Below, one piece after another: positions 1 through 11,577 of a stretch of 64,000 nt of DNA. The position numbers were made by a program, and so were the translations under genes. The notes beneath the pieces were generated by a model. The model was not told the DNA's origin. It did not search any database and saw only the letters and a list, made by a program, of their open reading frames with translations. This DNA comes from Cervus elaphus. Taxonomy: Eukaryota; Chordata; Mammalia; Artiodactyla; Cervidae. The stretch lies in NCBI RefSeq assembly GCF_910594005.1, contig NC_057823.1:60014015-60078014 (forward strand). Direction: 5' to 3'. Position 1 is the first letter of the stretch, and each line of letters begins with the position of its first letter.

Positions 1-457
1 AGATATGAGAATTGGCATTATCAATAATATTGCCCAAGTGAATAATGAAAATATAATTTAATCAATTATAGGATGGGTATCAGATGCTAATATTATTCAT
101 GGGAGACATCAAATCATGTGTATCTCTTGCATGTTCTTGAAGCATGACTCTCCAGCTTGTCAGATAACCCTTTCTACTTCAAATCTAGTGGGTTCTTCAC
201 TCAGAAAACCTGTATTAAAGCAAACACTTTCAGCTTAAAATCCACAACACAATTATTTTTTCAACAACACAATCATTTTTGGACTTCTAAGAACTGTCAA
301 GAGGAAAGATTTTCTTCTGGCAAATAAACCCCATGCTCTGCTGCAGCTCAGGAACATCTGATTTATCATGTCTTTGCAGGAAGATGCCTTGGCAAGCTTC
401 ACTCCTCTGGCTGTGCTTGTGTGTGGCAAAAGCCTGATAACCTAGTTTCCTCATTAC
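1..457 (-). other. JAKMIP2: Intron after exon c7 (partial)
   Basis: AT-rich intron sequence continuing beyond the window. No repeat family recognised. The frame of exon c7 stays open to 287 if the intron were retained, giving about 57 unrelated residues. Confidence 0.8.
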
Positions 458-514
458 CTTAATTGGTTTGGAACTTCTTCTATGCTTTCTTCTACGAATG
501 AGCTTTTCCCGGTC
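458..514 (-). CDS. JAKMIP2: JAKMIP2 coding exon c7 (residues 409-427)
   Basis: Nineteen codons, DREKLIRRRKHRRSSKPIK, between the acceptor TGTTTTCCAG and donor GTAATG at 457. The peptide is extremely basic: 9 of 19 residues are K or R, with an RRRKHRR core followed by SS. It could act as a nuclear-localisation-like or acidic-surface-binding patch, but no function is assigned from sequence alone. The frame stays open on both sides by chance, so the limits rest on the splice signals and family alignment. The next exon lies outside the window. Confidence 0.93.
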
Positions 515-869
515 CTGGAAAACAGATGAAAGGCTTTTCAGCTCTTGAGTTGGTACATATTTTCCTATAGCTTTTTTGTTTGTTTGTTTTGAAAGACAGA
601 GTTGTTTTTTTCCCTGAGGCATAGACATATTTCTATTTAAAATAAGATTATGTTTTGTAAAATTTGGCAACTTTGGATTTGATACTTAGGTATTTTCAAA
701 GGAAGAATATTTTACAACTTTTCATGATAATCTGTGTGGATCTGAGAGCCTCACAGTCAGGAAGTACACTGTGCTCCTAATGGGCATTCTTTGTTTTATA
801 CTTGAAATGAAGTACAAAGGAGCTATTCATTGTTCTCCTAAAGTAGGATTCTTCAGTTTCCTCAGATCC

Positions 870-1114
870 CTCCAGGCCAGAATACTGGAGTGGATAGCCT
901 TGCCTTCCTCCAAGGGATCTTCCCAACCCAGGGATCAAATCCACGTCTCCCACATTGCAGGTGGATTCTTTACCAGTTGAGCCACAAGCGAAGCCCAAGA
1001 ATACTGGAGTGGTTAGCCTATCTCTTCTCCAGTGGATCTTCCCAATCCAGGAATCAGACGGAGTCTCCTGCATTGCAGGTGGATTCTTTACCAACTGAGC
1101 TATCAGGGAAGCCC
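870..1114 (-). mobile_element. Bov-tA SINE dimer
   Basis: Read on the minus strand, two tandem tRNA-Glu-like heads (GGCTTCCCTGATAGCTCAG, then GGCTTCGCTTGTGGCTCAA) are each followed by a short Bov-A body with CACTCCAGTATTC. The gene-sense orientation matches JAKMIP2. Confidence 0.85.
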
Positions 1115-1845
1115 AGATATAATGACTGATTTCTTAATTCATTCTTTTTGTGAAAGGAGATACTCTGGGAATTTGGTGTCCACCTGCTAAGTATTTCATA
1201 TGGTTATTATACACATTCAAAAGTAGAAGAAATAAGTAACACTTATGTCTGTCTGAAAGTCTGGTAGAAATGCCTCAACATCTCAAAATTCTGTAAGAAA
1301 CTTAGCTTAAACTGAGGATACTCAAAGTCAAGCAAATTCTTAGACTAGTGAATCTGTGAGATTTATGAGTTATTAAGGATGTGGAACTGAAGTGAGGGGC
1401 ATAGAGATTTGAAGGGCATGTTTAACAAATAACCTAGATTAAGCCAGTAGTATTAATTTCCCCCCACCTTTATAAACAAAAATAACTTGATCATCCAATC
1501 TCAATATATTTAAAACTTTAAAAATTTATACTTAGATGACTCTTCTAATGTGGCATATGCATTATAACAAACACTCAATATAGAAAATTTTAAAAGGGTA
1601 AACCATAAATAATTATAAGCTGAATTTATAATCCTTTTTTTCCTCAATAGCAGTAAATCATGTTGTTCACTCTACTCTGGAGACTACCGTCTGAAGTTCT
1701 CCCATCACTAGTTCACCTCTGTAAGCCTTGGCTGGTTGTGAAGTTAGAGTGATCACAGATGTCACTTGCAGAATAAAGACAGAGAGGCAAAGGGGAAAAC
1801 CCAAGTGCAGATACAGGTCTCAGTCCAAAGCTGCTGGTAACACAG

Positions 1846-2033
1846 ACTTCCCTTGTGGCTCAGCTGGTAAAGAATCTGCCTGCAATGCAGCAGACCTGGG
1901 TTCAATCCCTAGGTTGGGAAGATCCCCTGGAGAAGGGAAAGGCTACCCACTTCACTATTCTAGCCTGGAGAATTCCACGGACTGTACAGTCCATGGGGTC
2001 GCAAAGAGTTGGACATGACTGAGTGACTTTCAC
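1846..2033 (+). mobile_element. Bov-tA SINE with target duplication
   Basis: tRNA-like head CTTCCCTTGTGGCTCAGC, Bov-A body and the end CCATGGGGTCGCAAAGAG. Flanked by the perfect 9-bp repeat GTAACACAG at 1837-1845 and 2034-2042, a retrotransposition target-site duplication. Confidence 0.93.
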
Positions 2034-2592
2034 GTAACACAGGTCTCAGCCAGGTGCAGATGGGAGTAACAACTGCCTGACCTACTTCAGCAGGTACTGA
2101 AGTCCTCAGAACATCTGGACTGGAATTTCAGCTGTCATGTCATTGTGACATTGCTGTTCATTTGACAAATATTTATTAAACTATCAGACACTGAATCAGG
2201 TGTTGGGAAATAAGAGGCCTATAGTCTTGTTATTGTAGGCAAAATATTTAATCTCTGAGCCTCAGAATCTTGATACTAGAAGGTAATTATAAGATACAGC
2301 ACACCATCAATCTACTCACATATAATACATTTCGGAATTCTTTTATTGTGCTCTGTAGCTATTATTTGAGTTAACAAATTAGTTAACAAAGGATTATAAC
2401 TGAAAAGATATAAAACAGTTAAAGGATATAAAGGAGTTTTGGAATAGTCTCTTGAACCTATTTACATATTAATCACATGAACTTGGTCCTTTGCAGCTAA
2501 TCCAAAATTATTAAGTGTTTCTAGCATATGTTGATTTCTTGCCTACTTGTCCTTGAGGACAGCTTAGAGTTTACAGATTAATCAAGACCTAC

Positions 2593-2733
2593 CCTTGTGA
2601 GCTCATCAATAATGTTCTGTTGCTCAATGACCTGAAGTTTTAGAAACTCTGTCTCTTGTTCTTCATTAGCTTGATCGAGGTCATTTAGAGATTTTAATTT
2701 CTTCAAGGGTGGATGGGATGTGATTTTTTCTCT
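2593..2733 (-). CDS. JAKMIP2: JAKMIP2 coding exon c6 (residues 362-408)
   Basis: Forty-seven codons read by hand, starting REKITSHPPLKKLKSLND, continuing through acidic LDQANEEQETEFLKLQ, and ending NIIDELTR before the donor GTAGGTCTT at 2592. The acceptor CCCAG is preceded by a long pyrimidine run (the A-rich stretch at 2741-2759 on the plus strand), a strong 3' splice site. SHPPLKKLKSL is a short proline break, then the coil resumes. Phase 0 at both ends. Confidence 0.94.
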
Positions 2734-3660
2734 CTGGGTTAAAGAAAAAAAAAAAAAGAAAGTATAGGTGGAAACTTTAAAAATCCCAAACTTCAGTGGC
2801 TAATATAAACTGCCTGTAGAAATTTTATGAAGTTCCAGCTAAAGGTGAAAACTGTTTAGCTTCAATACATAGACACACACACCGACTAACACCCTCACAT
2901 CTATTTTGTCTGCTATAATAGGTGGAAATCATTGGGAATGTCTGAAGATCTCTACAACTGGACTAGAAGTCTGTGAAAGAGGACATTAGTACATCACCTC
3001 TCTATATAAAGCAAATGATGGCATCTATTTCCAGTTATTATGCAAGATCTTAGAAGATGCGGGTATACTTACTACACTGTTCTATAAAGAACCCATCAGT
3101 AAAACTCTTGGAAGAGGGCCTTTTTTTAAAACATTTTATTTTTAAAAAATTTTAGTGAATTATATTTGATTTACAAAGTGTTAATTTCTTCTGTAGAGCA
3201 AAGTAAATCAGTTATACATATGTATACATATGTATTCTTTTTTAATATTCTTTTCCATTCTGGTTTATCACAGGATAATTGTGATATCATAGGATATTGA
3301 ATACAGTCCCCTGTGCTGTAGTAGGGCCTTGTTGTTGATCCTGGAAGCAGGCTTCTATGGCTGAGGAGACAGGTTGGAACTCTGCTTCTCTATTTTGGAG
3401 CTTTTGGAGAGTGTGCAGATTTCTGGAAGTGCTCCTATCGTTCTGCAAAATTGAGAAACTCCATAAAATTCAGAGCCAGCAGCCTTCTTTTGATTTCTTC
3501 CTTGTGGGTTCTTCCTTGCTTACATAAGGGGAAAAAATCTAAATTTTCACAAAGAGCACTGTATAATATTTTAAAAATAAACTGGGAAAGACCAGGAAGT
3601 CAGGTTAGTGGCATAATAAAAACAAGGAAGCTGCACTTTTGCAGAGTCTGTGATACATAC
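2734..3660 (-). other. JAKMIP2: Intron c5-c6
   Basis: Short intron carrying the tail of an L1 (3119-3330) in the same orientation as the gene. The remainder shows no recognised feature. Confidence 0.85.
3119..3330 (-). mobile_element. L1 3' tail fragment
   Basis: The reverse complement contains the L1 3' UTR phrases around CAGGGGACTGTATTCAATA and TGATAAACCAGAATGG and ends in an A-rich tail (T-rich here at 3120-3160). Confidence 0.75.
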
Positions 3661-3807
3661 CATTTCTGAATTTTCCTTGGTAACGGCTTTTAGTTTATCT
3701 TCCATGCGCTGCAAAGACACCATCAGTTCATCATTTCTCTTGGCGAGGCACTTGTTCCTTTCCAGAAGAGGTTTACATTGTTTTTCAGCTTCCCGCACAC
3801 GCTTTAA
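3661..3807 (-). CDS. JAKMIP2: JAKMIP2 coding exon c5 (residues 313-361)
   Basis: Forty-nine codons from LKRVREAEKQCKPLLERN to AVTKENSEM, after the acceptor GTCTTCCCAG and before the donor GTATGTATC at 3660. Strongly charged coiled coil with two cysteines (CKPLLERNKC). Read-through into the intron adds about a dozen non-family residues before a stop, which supports the donor. Phase 0 at both ends. Confidence 0.95.
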
Positions 3808-4029
3808 CTGGGAAGACATAAAACAATGTGTCCCTTCTGTTTAGAGTCTGAAAATAACTGCATTATAGCAACAGCCACCAAAAAAAGTGTAAAATATATG
3901 GCAGGATATTTTAAACATAAACATCTAAAAATTATGTAAAAAATTCCTACTACTAATAAGCATATGAAAGTAGCACAAAAGGAAATAGGCAAAAGACAAA
4001 GGGTAAATCACACAGTATATCAAAAAGGC

Positions 4030-4650
4030 CACTAGATATTTGGAAAGTTATTCTGCCTCATTAGTAAGAAGGAAAATAAAAATGAAAATTCTATAATAAG
4101 AATACATCTCACACCCACCAAAATGACTAAAATGATCTATAATATTATTTTTACATGCTTACAAAGACAAGGAGAAAATGTAACTCATATATTATTGGAG
4201 GGGGTTTAATTGTCATAACAACTGTGGAAAACTGTTTGGTAACAAGTGCTAAAACTGACTGCATGCATACTCTATGATCCAGTAATTCTGCTCCTTGGTA
4301 TAGTCCACCCAGACATGAACATATTTTCTCAACAGGGCATGTAGCAGCACCATTAACAACTTTAAACTATCATGGAACAACATATATGTCCATTAACAAC
4401 AGATGAATATATACATTTACTTATCACATATAATTGTATATACATATTGCATCATATATTTTTATAATAAAATATATATATACCATATACTTTTATAATA
4501 AATGTATAATAATCATATAATTGAATAGGATGGAGTCGTGAACATGAATGAATTCTATATGCAACACAATGAATGACTCTCATCAATGTAACACTGAGCA
4601 AAAAGCCAGACGCAAAAGGATAATTATTGTATGATTCCATTTACAACACA
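4030..4650 (+). mobile_element. Old L1 3' fragment
   Basis: Degenerate L1 3' sequence: ATCTCACACCCACCAAAATG, the AACTGTGGAAAACTGTTTGG region, the CTATGATCCAGTAATTCTGC region and a later TGTATGATTCCATTTAC, in the order expected for an L1 end. Confidence 0.7.
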
Positions 4651-4651
4651 T

Positions 4652-4778
4652 TTTTTTGGTGGTTATTGGTCATACTGCGCAGCTTGTGGTATCTTAGTTT
4701 CCTGATCAGAGATTGAACTTGGGCCCTGGCCATGAAAGCGCTGAGTCCTAAGCATTGGAACTCCAGGTAATTCCCTAC
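4652..4778 (-). mobile_element. CHR-type tRNA-Glu SINE fragment
   Basis: The reverse complement shows AGGGAATTACCTGGAGTTCC and a GGGCCCAAGTTCAATCTCTG B-box-like region, typical of the cetartiodactyl CHR family. Confidence 0.65.
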
Positions 4779-5028
4779 AACACATTTTTAAAATGGCGAT
4801 AGACATCCATAGTAAGAGAATTCAGTACAATGGTTAACTTTAGAAGGCTGGTGATTGAGAGAGGTCTCAAGAAGGGGAAGTTTGGAGACGCTGGTAGTCT
4901 TCCACTTATTCATCCGGCTAGTAAGTTATATGAGTACTACACGTTGGGCATATTTACTGAATTGTACCTTTATTATTTGTACACTTTTCTTTATGATTCT
5001 GTACTATAACATCATATATACTACTATA

Positions 5029-5231
5029 GGGGCTTTCCAAGTGACTCGGTGGTAAAGAATCCACCTGGCAGTGCAGGAGACAAGGATTTGATCCCTGGGT
5101 CAGGAAGATCCCTGGAGTAGGAAATGACAACCCACTCCAGACTTCTTGCCTGGAAAGTTCCATGGACAGAGCAACCTGGTGGGCTATAGGCTATGGGGTT
5201 GCAAAGAGTTGGACACAACTGAGCGAATGAA
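5029..5231 (+). mobile_element. Bov-tA SINE near exon c4
   Basis: Full Bov-tA pattern from GGGCTTTCCAAGTGACTCGG to GGACACAACTGAGCG. It lies on the strand opposite JAKMIP2, with its end 70 nt from the c4 donor. AT-rich flanks suggest a diverged target duplication. Confidence 0.88.
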
Positions 5232-5301
5232 CATGGATATGCTACTGTGACAAAATGCCTAAAAAGTAATAAAATTTGAAAAAAATCTGCTTAGAACTCA
5301 C

Positions 5302-5400
5302 CAGTTCATTTCGTTCATCTCCAAGCAAGGTATTCCTGTCTTCTAATTTTCTTATCGTGGCGTTCAACTCAGCTATTCTCTTCTGATTTCTTCGCAAATC
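5302..5400 (-). CDS. JAKMIP2: JAKMIP2 coding exon c4 (residues 280-312)
   Basis: Thirty-three codons, too short to stand out as an ORF. The translation starts DLRRNQKRIAELNATIRK and ends LLGDERNEL, resuming the coiled coil after the Ser/Pro-rich end of c3. Acceptor GTGTAG before 5400 and donor GTGAGTTC from 5301. The asparagine-containing heptads resemble the family's central coil. A Bov-tA SINE on the opposite strand ends about 70 nt beyond the donor, a close approach for a young repeat. Confidence 0.93.
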
Positions 5401-6214
5401 CTACACATGAAAATTAAAATGGGAATTTCTTCAATAAAACTTTTCACAAAGTTTTAGAATGCTGCTCTTAAAAGTAATAGGCTTAGTTCCTTTCATCTGG
5501 TTTATGAGTTGAGAGTAAAATGTCCTCTTACTCAGAGGAGAGTAAATATTTACCTTATTCCAAACCCCCAAATTCACTGCTTGCGTTTAAGATCACACCT
5601 GGTTGAAACTGCAAATGAATTCTATGTGGCAGATACTCCCTGGGGCCCTGACTCCTGACAAAGAAAGTGGTAGAAAGCTGGATCAGTTTATGAGACCTGT
5701 GAGCTGTGAGATCAGGGTCATGCTGTGATTACATGAGGTTCAAGGAGCGTCCCTTATGTCATGGCTGCACAGTGCTTCCCACAGTTAGGTAGGTGTCCTG
5801 CTATTACATTTAGCCAAAGAGAGTGTAGAATAGGGATGGGATCTGCAAATTCCTGCATAACTTTGGAGAAAAAGGTCAGATTCAGAAGACTGGTGCATTA
5901 CCTCCATATATGGGACACAGTAGATTAATGAACAGACTTTGGTGGTAGATTTTGCCCAGATCAGCTGGCTTCCACACTGGTGTAATAGTCATGGAATCAC
6001 TTCACACATAGCAATCATAGATTAATTCTGTGCTCTGGAGTTCACAGGACCATTACACACTTACATGTCCATTATCATTTTACATTTTGATAGTGCTCTA
6101 CTGTTGACAAAGCAGTTCCACACACATTATATCTCTAGATTCATAGTATTCTGGAAGATTTTGCAGAACCAAGAAGATTTAGTGAGGTCTAAGTTGTTCA
6201 AGGTCTCTATCGGT

Positions 6215-6435
6215 AGCTCAATAACTACCATGTATTGGATGCTATGCACCAGACACTATGCTCAATATTTTGCATATCTTTTCTCCTAACCTCAGACTAG
6301 CTCTATGGAGTACCACTACTGCCTCTGTTTTACAGATAGGGAACTCTGAGCTGTCAAAGGATCTGCGAAAGTCACACGACAAACAGCAGATCCAGAATTT
6401 AAACTAAAGGGTATGACTTCAGAACATATTCTCTT
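6215..6435 (-). repeat. MIR relic
   Basis: Degenerate MIR in reverse orientation: TGCACCAGACACTATGCTCA, TTTTACAGATAGGGAACTC and a later AAAGTCACACGAC. Confidence 0.6.
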
Positions 6436-6529
6436 GACAATTTTGCTACACTACAGGTAGGTGTCAGTGATAGAACTAAAACTTACATCTGCTAAAATCT
6501 AGTTCAGTATTCTTTCTGCCACCTACTAG

Positions 6530-6530
6530 G

Positions 6531-6566
<36 letters not shown>

Positions 6567-6567
6567 C
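6530..6567. repeat. (TA)n microsatellite
   Basis: Near-perfect alternating TA tract interrupted once by G; likely length-polymorphic. Confidence 0.9.
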
Positions 6568-7248
6568 TCAATTCATAAATTATTCATTACTGAGTTCTAA
6601 GTATTAGCAATACTTTGAAATCTATCTTTGTTCCTAAATAATACATTGTCATCTTTTTAGCAGATAAATACTTTGAGAGATAAAACATATGAAAGTAAAC
6701 TATATACAAGCTGATTTCTATCACTAAATGTCTAAAAATAATTTCTCATATAGAATGACGAAAATACAGGAAAATAAGTGTCAAACTCAACCAGACTTGA
6801 AGTTTTCAGATGATGGTTACAAATGGTTTAGTCTTTTACACAGTCATACATTTTGACCTCTGTACATGATAACCGTTTTTACCAGTTTCCAATTCAATTG
6901 TTCATACAAGGGAAAATTCCCAGTCTTGGCAAGGGGCAAAGTATTTTCATCTAATTGGTGATTCTTAAAATACGCTGATGTCTGGACAGGTATCATTTGG
7001 CTAGAAAAATTCTATGAAGAATTTTAAAAGATCTGTAATTCTCTTGTGATCAGCTAAGAGCAGTGCAGATCACTTTGTTGTCTATGAGTATAGAAAACCC
7101 TGCTCCCAAGGTACTCCCTGGTTTTATAGCAGGAGATAGAATTGATTTCTCTGTAGTAAACAGGAAAAGAGCTTAAGTGAAAAGTAAAACTTAGGTACTA
7201 AATAAAAGATGACTCCTGAGTCTTTAACTTCAACTTGAACAGACTTAC

Positions 7249-7458
7249 TGGACTGCTGCAGTGTTCAGAGCCGTCTCCTGCCCTTCCTGGGATTTCTCGT
7301 TTTGGACTGCTCATGTTACATTCAGCCTCCTTGACCAGAAAGAGCTGTTCATCCAAAGCCTCCTTCTGGAGTTGGAGCTTCTGTACATAGCCTGTTTGGG
7401 TCTCCAGTTCCTTTTCCAGAGAAAAGATGATCCTGTCCTTGGCTTTGATCTCATCCAT
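7249..7458 (-). CDS. JAKMIP2: JAKMIP2 coding exon c3 (residues 210-279)
   Basis: Seventy codons run from ATG GAT GAG (MDEIKAKDRIIF; an internal methionine, not a start) after the acceptor TTAATTCAG, to ...EHCSSP before the donor GTAAGTCT at 7248-7241. The first 45 or so residues are coiled coil (SLEKELETQTGYVQKLQLQ). The last 25 (CNMSSPKREIPGRAGDGSEH) are Ser/Pro/Gly-rich and probably a flexible break in the coil, with SP dipeptides that could be phosphorylated (inference). Phase 0 at both ends, so the exon could be skipped without changing the frame. Confidence 0.95.
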
Positions 7459-10400
7459 CTGAATTAAATGACACCCAGGACATTTTGTTTAACAATGCTG
7501 CAAAGAAATGCATCTTCACAATGGTATGAGCTTAACTTCTTTCTGCTCATTGAAACAGGAAAAAAAAAATCATGAATACGACAAGTATATTTAATTCAGG
7601 AATAAGGCAAACTGGTGTCAAGGAGGGTAATTTTTTTTTCTCTTTAGTATACCCTGTGTAGATGCTGTGATTCAGTATATTGTTTGAAATAGTCTGGGTT
7701 GGTTGAATATAGAAAGCAAAAGTTAACTCGAAGACAGGTTATTAGTGTTAATTAAAGACAGATACTAAATATTCTACTACAATGTTTCCCAGGACAACGT
7801 GTGATGTTACTTCCTATTTGGGGGAACCATCTTTGAATTCCTTTTAAAAAGCAGTAACAACAATGAACAGGTCATTGAACCTGAAAAAGCTTCAGTATTT
7901 CTAGTAGCTTCATCATTTTCTAAGGCCAGTATGTTTGCATTCAGGTGATGAGTTTGTCCTTCCATGGTTCATATTATATGGCTCCTTTCATTCCTATCCA
8001 TTTTCCAGGGCAGCTAGTTCTTAGCAACCATTTTATTATTACCATCAGAAAATCATGGTTGGGACAAGAACAGGAACAGAAAATACCTGGCAATATTAGC
8101 CACTGTTTTCCCACCTGTATCTGTGGGATATATTTATTGTTAAGTCTGAGCATGGTTTCAGAAATACTTCTCAACTAAAGGCCAAAAGCATTTGGTACCT
8201 GTTGATCAGATTTCCATCAGACTAAAAACTTTCTGCCATCCCTGGGTGAGGGCTAGTGAAATTATTGTCTATAAACAATCTTTGAAGAAAGCAAGCCTTT
8301 CTTCTCATTTTATTATATTCTATGAGAATATTAAAAATGAAAACAGGGTAGGTAAGTAGACACATTTAATATAAATAATATTATACTGTTCTCCTCTTTA
8401 TAAGAATGTCTCCTTACACATAACAAATCACTTTGTATAAATATTTCGTTGCTGTGTTCCTAAGACCAAAATACATTTTTGAGTATATTTGGGACAGAAA
8501 TTGTGTTATACAATCACATTTCCCCACATGTAACTATTTGTGAGCTACTGCCTCCAAGTCACACGATTAACTTTTAGATCATTTTGGGGAGGTCATGGTC
8601 CTGGGATATCATCTGATAACTTGGCAAGTAATCAAACACTGCCCTGTTAATTTGGGAGTAAACACATTGTCTTTATTTTTATTTCCTTGTAGGAGACTTG
8701 AGTCTAGTGTTATTCTTATCTAAGTAGCATGTTCATTTGCTAGATCTGTTATCTATGGTTTATTTACAGTTTACCGGCGCTATAGATCTGCATGTTCCTA
8801 CTTGGTTTTGATGTACCCTACATAAATAAACCTGCTGGGAAATCACCTCATCACACCCATATAATCATTCTCATCATCATAACTGAAATTTATTGATCTT
8901 TTAATACATTCAATGCATTCAGGGTCTTACATATCTTATCTCATTTTAAAACAATCCTATTATGTAGTTCTGTTATCACCGCTTCACAGGTGATGACTGA
9001 GGACCCAAAGGGTAAAGAGCTTGATCATCGTCATATGGCTAATAAATGATGAAGCCTGATTTAAAATACAGACTTATGACCCTAGAGCCCATTCTATTAG
9101 GCACTGTGCTATACTTCTGCCAAGATTATCCTTCCAGCATTTTCTCAAAATGGTTTTCGGTAGAATATCAAGTAACTAGTGTCAAGGAGTCTCAATTGCA
9201 TACTGGTTATAAGCATGGACTCTGGTTTCAGAATACTGAAAATCCTCCAAATTCCTAGTTCTTAAGTAGGGAGGGGGTACATACCAGAATTCCCTGGGGA
9301 GATTTTCTACACAAGATCACTCTGATTTCTCTCCCTTTCTGTTCCACAAATGGAACTGGGTATTGGGGTAAGAACAAGATTCGAAGGAAAAAATGAAGAC
9401 CAGTACATCTGTATTACTGAAAAGTATCCCATTTTTCTGTTTGCACTCAATTTTTGAACTAATATTCAGAGAAACTAGATTTTACACTGTTACTCAGAGA
9501 GATATCATGTCTGTCTCTGCAATGTGCCAGTGAAAAGAAGTCATGAAAAAGTTATAACCATGGATGGGTGGATATATTTCTAGACTTATTCTGAAACCAT
9601 TGACAAACAAAAATATTTAATGTAAAGCTTCCTTTTTATTTACCTACCTGCTGACTCCAGAGTTCACATCCTGATTCTTTCTTCATCAGCCACTGGTGTT
9701 TTAAAAACCAAAGGCAGGGCAGAGAACAATATTTCTGACCTGCCTTTGGTCTTTATTGTCAACCAATACAATAGCATGAATTGCAGATAAAAAAATTTGT
9801 AAAGTGTGGCAAAGGCAACATTTACAGTCACACTGTATTGCAGTACAAAGAAAATTACAAATTTAATTTTTTTCTAATATGTCCTCTGATAACCACTTTT
9901 TACATAAAATCGAAATCCTAGCGAGATCATCCAAGGGACATAATTAGAATTCTCAGAATATAAATGGCTAGAATCAGCAGATACAAGAAGGAAAGTGTTT
10001 CTTAAATTCTTTTCTAAGAAAATATTTTTAGAGAAGCACAAAGTATACTTGAACAGGTGATAGTTAATTTGATAATATATAACCCAGATATAACTGATGC
10101 TAAACATTCTGAATACAGATGCAAATAAACACTTCTAAGACAAGGTCAATCTGCAACATGATAGCTTTCACACAGTAATTCTATTTGTTTTACTTTTAAG
10201 CATAGTGAAAAGACTGATGTGGCTTTTGGTTATACATATTAAAAAAAAGCTTCAACTCAGTAGGGGCTGAAGTAAGTCTTAGAAATTGGTAATAGCAAGT
10301 AAGCTAGGTAGGAATGACAACCAGTTTAAGAATTATAATGGCCTCTATTTTGAATTGCCTCCATTTACTTTGGGAAAGAAGGAGATCTATTTGTAAAATG

Positions 10401-10884
10401 ACTAGGGGTTTTATAGCTCTACTTCTTGCCTTCAGACATGGTTCCTGGGGAGAAAACACGTGAATCCCTCAGTATGTTCCCACTGGCTGCCACTTTCAGA
10501 CACCTTGAAAGCCAGACAAAATTCCCCTGCCCCTGTAAAAACATTTTATAAATGGAAAGCCTACAACACATGCCGATGTTGGAAGAGTATATCATTCAGA
10601 AAATTTCTATATACACCCAAGGAAACAGGAGCCATTAAATAGATAACTCTCCATACGTGTGAGGCTAGAAAAATCCACCTTTTATGAGAAAGTTGACTTC
10701 AAAATCTTTTACCTTTTACAATGTCAATTTTGGCCTGGGTGCATCTATTTACCTGTCGACTTATTTTGTACTAGACAGAAGGAGGGCACTGTTTATAATC
10801 GACTCATGAAAAAACACCCAAAAAAGCAAGCCCCACGGCGCTCGGAAGCCTGGAAAGAGAACGGTTCTGCCCTGGGTTACTAAC
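7459..10884 (-). other. JAKMIP2: Intron c2-c3
   Basis: Mostly unique-looking AT-rich sequence. Only a MIR relic (8875-9120) is recognised. 7459-8870 and 9125-10884 show no gene, RNA or clear repeat. Confidence 0.85.
8875..9120 (-). repeat. MIR relic
   Basis: Reverse MIR features: TTATTGATCTTTTAATACA, ATCTCATTTTAAAACAATCC, then CTTCACAGGTGATGACTGAG. Confidence 0.6.
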
Positions 10885-11382
10885 CAGCCTCCGAATATCC
10901 CGCTCCGACTCCCACTTGATCTTGGAGATGGCTTCCTGGTGGGACTGATGCTCACTCCTGAGGTCCCCAGCCTTGATTTTATCCGCTTGGATCATGTTGC
11001 TCAGCGCCTCGTCCACCTGCTTCTTGGCCGTTTTCAGGTCCGCAATCTCCTGCAAGAGCTTAAGGCGCTCGGCGTCGAAGAGCTTCCGGGCCTCCTCGCG
11101 GGCCTCGATGGTGAGCGCTGTCCTTACTTTGTCGCTGCTGCCGTCCCGCAGCGCGCACAGCGCCGACTTGAGCCTCTGGATCTCGCCGTCCCGCACCTTC
11201 ACTGTCCGGGCCATCTCCTGCTCGTGCTGCTTGATGAGGTTCTCCCGCACGGCCTGCAGCTCCTTCATCTTTTCCTCGTGGAGCTTGGCTTTGAGCTCCG
11301 TCACCAGGACCGTGTGCTTCCGCTGCTCCAGCTCGCGGATCCGCTTGGCTTCTTGAGTCTTCTCTCGCTCGAGTTTAGATAC
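10885..11382 (-). CDS. JAKMIP2: JAKMIP2 coding exon c2 (residues 44-209)
   Basis: The largest exon here, 498 nt or 166 codons, begins after CTCTCAG with VSKLEREKTQEAKR and ends ...ESERDIRRL before the donor GTTAGT at 10884-10879. It is almost entirely heptad-like coiled coil rich in K, E, Q, L and A, for example LHEEKMKELQAVRENLIKQH, then a segment around ALCALRDGSSDKVRTALTIE. An unspliced reading runs a few codons into the intron (VSNPGQ) and ends, supporting the exon end. Base composition is strikingly unlike the surroundings: about 40 CpG by hand count, against very few in flanking intron. The antisense strand therefore contains a long accidental open frame. A Bov-tA dimer lies about 195 nt upstream of the acceptor. 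Confidence 0.96.
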
Positions 11383-11577
11383 CTGAGAGGCGAAGGGAGG
11401 CAGAGAGGTGAGCCTCGTCAGAAAGATGTGCTCCTAGGCAGGACTGGCAGCTCGGATCCCTGGGATCTCCTAATGCCTCACCTCTTTTCAAATTCCAGCC
11501 TACAGTGGAAGGAGGGAGCGAGGAGGGGGCCCGCGGGAAACCACAGGCCTTTTTATGCTGGGAGGACAGCATGGGAG

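Larger units (their letters stand above)
515..2592 (-). other. JAKMIP2: Intron c6-c7
   Basis: Contains two Bov-tA insertions (870-1114 and 1846-2033). 1115-1835 and 2043-2592 are AT-rich with nothing else recognised. Confidence 0.85.
3808..5301 (-). other. JAKMIP2: Intron c4-c5
   Basis: Holds an old L1 3' fragment (4030-4650), a CHR-type SINE (4652-4778) and a Bov-tA SINE (5029-5231). Confidence 0.85.
5401..7248 (-). other. JAKMIP2: Intron c3-c4
   Basis: Contains a MIR relic (6215-6435) and a TA dinucleotide repeat (6530-6567). 5401-6210 and 6570-7248 hold nothing recognised. Confidence 0.85.

Noticed and set aside
287..670. 127-codon frame containing exon c7, possible alternative first exon
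   Set aside because: Only the 19 codons at 458-514 match JAKMIP2. The extensions are low-complexity intronic sequence with no promoter or conserved start.
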